From Agrobacterium tumefaciens (GTDB lineage: Bacteria; Pseudomonadota; Alphaproteobacteria; Rhizobiales; Rhizobiaceae): a stretch of DNA of 64,000 nucleotides. Position 1 is the stretch's first letter; every line of letters begins with the position of its first letter. This document shows positions 61,543 through 64,000 of this stretch, piece by piece. The notes below the pieces were generated by a model. It did no database searches. It was not told where the DNA came from and saw nothing but the letters and a program-made list of their open reading frames with translations. A program made the position numbers and the translations under genes. The stretch is taken from the NCBI GenBank assembly GCA_025560025.1, contig CP048485.1, positions 1,612,001-1,676,000 of the forward strand. Direction: 5' to 3'.

Positions 61543-62526
61543 TCAGCCCTTGGAGCCGAAGATGTCGGAGAAGGTCTTCAGGTCCTGTTCGGAATTCTTC
61601 AGCGCATCGGCAGCGTTGAGCGGCAGAACCTTGATCTTGTCGCGGGCCGGGAAACCTTCCGGCATGCCGGCATCGGCGCGAACCGGGATGTAACCGAGCT
61701 TGACGAAGCCCTGCTGGCCCTTTTCGGACAGCACGTAATCGACGAACTTCTTCGCCGCTTCCTCGTGCTTGGTGCCCTTGATGATCGCAACCGGCTCGGT
61801 GACGGCCGAAACGCCCTCTTCCGGGAAGACGAACTCAACCGGCGCGCCCTTGGCCTTTTCGCGGATCGGCATGTAATCGACAACCACGCCATAGGCCTTT
61901 TCGCCCGATGCGACGGACTTCAGAACCGCACCGTTACCACCGCCGGCAATGGCTTCATTGGCCTTCAGCTGCTTGTAGTAATCCCAGCCGAGATCCTTAA
62001 CGGCGGCAAGCGTCTGCGCATGGATCAGCGCCGCACCCGAGGTCAGCGGGCTCGGCATGGTCACGAGACCCTTGGCTTCTGCCTTGGCCAGATCCTTCCA
62101 GCTCGTCGGCTTCATCGCGGCGGCAGTGTTGTACATGATGCCTGTCGTGATGAGCTTGGTGGAATAATAGAAGCCGTCCGCATCGTAGAGCGAGGCGTCG
62201 ATATTCTTCGCTTCCGCAGACTTGTGGGCGAGAAGCTGGCCAGCCTGCTTCATGCGCTCCAGTGTCACGGTATCGGCGATCAGAAGCACGTCGGCAACCG
62301 GATTGCCGGCATTGATCTCAGCCATCAGCTTCGCCATGATCTTCGGCGTTCCGTCACGTACCCATTCAACCTCGAGACCGGGATTGGCGGCCTTGAAACC
62401 ATCAACGGTCGCCTGCGCGTCCTCGTTGGGCTGGCTGGTGTAAAGCACCAGATCGGCGGCATTGGCGGCGGTGGCGATGAAGCCGAGCGATACGATGGCG
62501 GTGAAAGCGGAGAGCAGCGTTTTCAT
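61543..62526 (-). CDS. ABC importer periplasmic substrate-binding protein (FbpA-like)
   Basis: A 327-aa protein with a signal peptide ending in ANAAD. It is of the type-II binding-protein group: ADLVLYTSQPNEDAQATVDG at the start, then NPVADVLLIADTVTLERMKQ and EKAYGVVVDYMPIREKAKGA. Ferric-binding FbpA proteins have a di-tyrosine in this last region; here a single Tyr is present (DYMPIR), so iron is doubtful and an organic phosphonate or another anion is possible. It is first in the importer operon, behind an ACATG..CATGT inverted repeat (62562-62580). Confidence 0.85.
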   Translation of the reverse strand: MKTLLSAFTAIVSLGFIATAANAADLVLYTSQPNEDAQATVDGFKAANPGLEVEWVRDGTPKIMAKLMAEINAGNPVADVLLIADTVTLERMKQAGQLLAHKSAEAKNIDASLYDADGFYYSTKLITTGIMYNTAAAMKPTSWKDLAKAEAKGLVTMPSPLTSGAALIHAQTLAAVKDLGWDYYKQLKANEAIAGGGNGAVLKSVASGEKAYGVVVDYMPIREKAKGAPVEFVFPEEGVSAVTEPVAIIKGTKHEEAAKKFVDYVLSEKGQQGFVKLGYIPVRADAGMPEGFPARDKIKVLPLNAADALKNSEQDLKTFSDIFGSKG

Positions 62527-62660
62527 GGGTCCAGTCCCTGTTGTTTGGTGGGACCGCTAAAACATGATTGCATAACATGTATGTGACAGGCAGGATTTTT
62601 GGGTGTGATCTGTTGGGGTCAGCGGGATTGAGGGAAACAACGCCCCTTGGCGCTTGCGGC

Positions 62661-62820
62661 TCACCCCCCTCTGCGCTGCCGGGCATCTCCCCCTCAAGGG
62701 GGGAGATCGGCAAGAGGCGCTGACACCACTTCGGTCTCAAACATCGAGATGGGCGAAACCTGCCCGCGAGTCGATCTCCCCCCTTGAGGGGGAGATGTCC
62801 GGCAGGACAGAGGGGGGTGA
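62661..62820. repeat. 160-bp palindromic element with 13-bp terminal inverted repeats
   Basis: The ends are exact inverted copies: TCACCCCCCTCTG (62661-62673) and CAGAGGGGGGTGA (62808-62820). The arms continue as near-identical inverted copies for about 50 nt, each with its own inner palindrome (ATCTCCCCCTCAAGGGGGG on the left, CCCCCCTTGAGGGGGAGAT on the right), around a centre of about 55 nt. The unit resembles a repeat frequent in Rhizobiales intergenic DNA. It occupies most of the 326-bp gap between the aminotransferase and binding-protein genes, and one arm recurs inside uvrB. Confidence 0.8.
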
Positions 62821-62852
62821 AGCCACAACCTCCGTCGTTGCCGCAAAGCCCC

Positions 62853-64000
62853 TCAAATCGCCGGCAGCGCCTCGCCCGTTTCCGCCTGCGCCGTCGCGAT
62901 CAACCGGCCAAGCCGCTTCATGCCCTCCTCGATCATCGCCTCATTGGCGCAGGAGAAGCTGATGCGCAGCGTATTCGTACCGGAGCCATCCGCGAAGAAA
63001 GCCCGGCCGGGAACGAAGGCGACCTTTTCCGTGGCGATGGATTTCGCCAGCAACGCCGCGCCGTCCATACCTTCAGGCAACGTCACCCAGATGAACATGC
63101 CACCTTCCGGCTTCGTCCAGCGCGTACCCCTCGGCATGTATTTGTCGAGCGCGGCCAGCATCGCGTCGCGACGGGCGCTGTAAGCGGCCTTGATCTTGGC
63201 GACCTGCTTGTCGAAGCCGCGCGAGGCGACACGTTCGATGGCGATCTGGTTGATGGTGGAGGAATGCAGGTCGGCTGCCTGCTTCATCAGCACCAGCTTG
63301 CGGATGACAGGTGCGGAAGCGACGATGTAACCGACACGAAGGCCCGGTGCGAGCGTCTTCGAAAAGCTGCCGCAATAGATGGTGCGGGTGTTCTCGATGC
63401 CGCCCGAGCGGGCGATGTCGAGCGCCATGATCGGCGGAACAGCCTCGCCATCGTAACGCAGCGACTGATAGGCTGCATCTTCGATGACGGCGATATCCAG
63501 CTCATCGGCCAGCGCCAGAACCTTTTCGCGGCCGGCCAGATCAACGGTTTCGCCGGTCGGATTGGAGAAATCGGCCGAAAGATAAGCGAACTTCACCGCA
63601 CCGCCGAGCTTGGCGGCATTCTCACGGTAGGTCTCGGGCGTGCGGTTGCCGCCGGGATTAAGCTGGTCGTAATTCGGCTCATAGGCGTTGAAAGCGGAAA
63701 GCGCGCCGAGATAGGTCGGCCATGTCACCAGCGCCGTATCCTTCGGCGACAGGAACAGCTTGCCGAGATAATCGAGACCCTGCTGCGAACCGGAAACGAT
63801 GAAGACATTGTCGGCGGTGCAGTCGATGCCGATCTCGGCCATTTCGCCGGCCAGCCATTCGCGCAGCGGCTTGTAACCTTCGCTCACCGAATATTGCAGC
63901 GCCGAGTTGACCTGCGAACCCGAAAAAATTTCCGCATAAGCCTGCTGGAACTCCTCTGCGGGGAAGAGAGCCGGGTCCGGAATACCGCCGGCAAAGGAGA
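62853..64000 (-). CDS. PLP-dependent class I/II aminotransferase (partial, N-terminus outside window)
   Basis: The frame is open to the right edge and gives about 381 residues; a few N-terminal residues are missing. It enters with SFAGGIPDPALFPAEEFQQA, followed by YSVSEGYKPLREWLAGEMAE and the cofactor-binding VFIVSGSQQGLDYLGKLFL. Other conserved parts are NPTGETVD, the PLP-lysine region IYCGSFSKTLAPGLRVGYIV and a C-terminal carboxylate-binding NTLRISFSCANE. It resembles 2-aminoadipate/aromatic-type aminotransferases; the true substrate is unknown. It is followed by the palindromic element and then, on the same strand, the importer operon. Confidence 0.9.
   Translation of the reverse strand, partial: SFAGGIPDPALFPAEEFQQAYAEIFSGSQVNSALQYSVSEGYKPLREWLAGEMAEIGIDCTADNVFIVSGSQQGLDYLGKLFLSPKDTALVTWPTYLGALSAFNAYEPNYDQLNPGGNRTPETYRENAAKLGGAVKFAYLSADFSNPTGETVDLAGREKVLALADELDIAVIEDAAYQSLRYDGEAVPPIMALDIARSGGIENTRTIYCGSFSKTLAPGLRVGYIVASAPVIRKLVLMKQAADLHSSTINQIAIERVASRGFDKQVAKIKAAYSARRDAMLAALDKYMPRGTRWTKPEGGMFIWVTLPEGMDGAALLAKSIATEKVAFVPGRAFFADGSGTNTLRISFSCANEAMIEEGMKRLGRLIATAQAETGEALPAI

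Overview
The window looks like the chromosome of a Rhizobiaceae member, most similar to Agrobacterium. This rests on a 1378-aa RpoB and a 1402-aa RpoC with alphaproteobacterial features, an extended rhizobial-type UvrB, BA14K, TerC and DUF1295/DUF1365 families, general-stress (EcfG-type) promoters, and rhizobial palindromic repeats between and even inside genes. The genus is inferred from gene content; no database search was possible.

Positions 1-24,200 hold the translation and transcription core, almost all on the minus strand. First is the 5' part of the S10 operon (rpsJ-rplC-rplD-rplW-rplB, with rplB cut by the window edge). Next is the str operon (rpsL-rpsG-fusA-tufA), separated from S10 by a strong terminator. 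Then come secE-nusG-rplK-rplA-rplJ-rplL-rpoB-rpoC, tRNA-Trp, and a second tuf gene that appears identical to the first. Three plus-strand genes (hypothetical, VOC protein, LuxR-type regulator) lie between rpsL and rpoC. A histidine phosphatase gene lies between tRNA-Trp and tufB.

Positions 24,500-35,300 begin with TerC, small membrane proteins, an MliC-like protein and a BA14K protein with an EcfG-type promoter. They continue with a divergent lipid-modification locus. On the minus strand are DUF1295 and a CFA-like methyltransferase. On the plus strand are an FAD oxidoreductase, DUF1365, a second CFA-like methyltransferase, DUF2147, DUF2177, an ECF sigma factor and its anti-sigma factor. The shared intergenic region carries two outward-facing copies of one ECF promoter motif, TGAAACT-N16-CGTA, which points to control by the sigma factor encoded at the end of the operon.

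Positions 35,370-40,290 are accessory. A run of minus-strand genes encodes small proteins and a DapA-family protein that has lost its Schiff-base lysine. Beyond it is a 2.04-kb remnant element bounded by a 47-bp duplication of the 3' end of tRNA-Gly. The remnant holds a broken integrase, small genes, a nonsense-disrupted Cys/His protein and a stress-promoter lipoprotein.

Positions 40,300-64,000 are housekeeping and mixed genes: tRNA-Tyr, rlmB, a thioesterase, a PepSY protein, an HxlR regulator divergent from an SDR/SnoaL operon, uvrB with a repeat-derived peptide in its C-terminal tail, an esterase, a PRC-barrel protein with an EcfG-type promoter, a J-domain protein, tRNA-Thr, a diguanylate cyclase, an EEP-family nuclease/phosphatase, a three-gene ABC importer, two large palindromic repeats, and a partial aminotransferase at the right edge.
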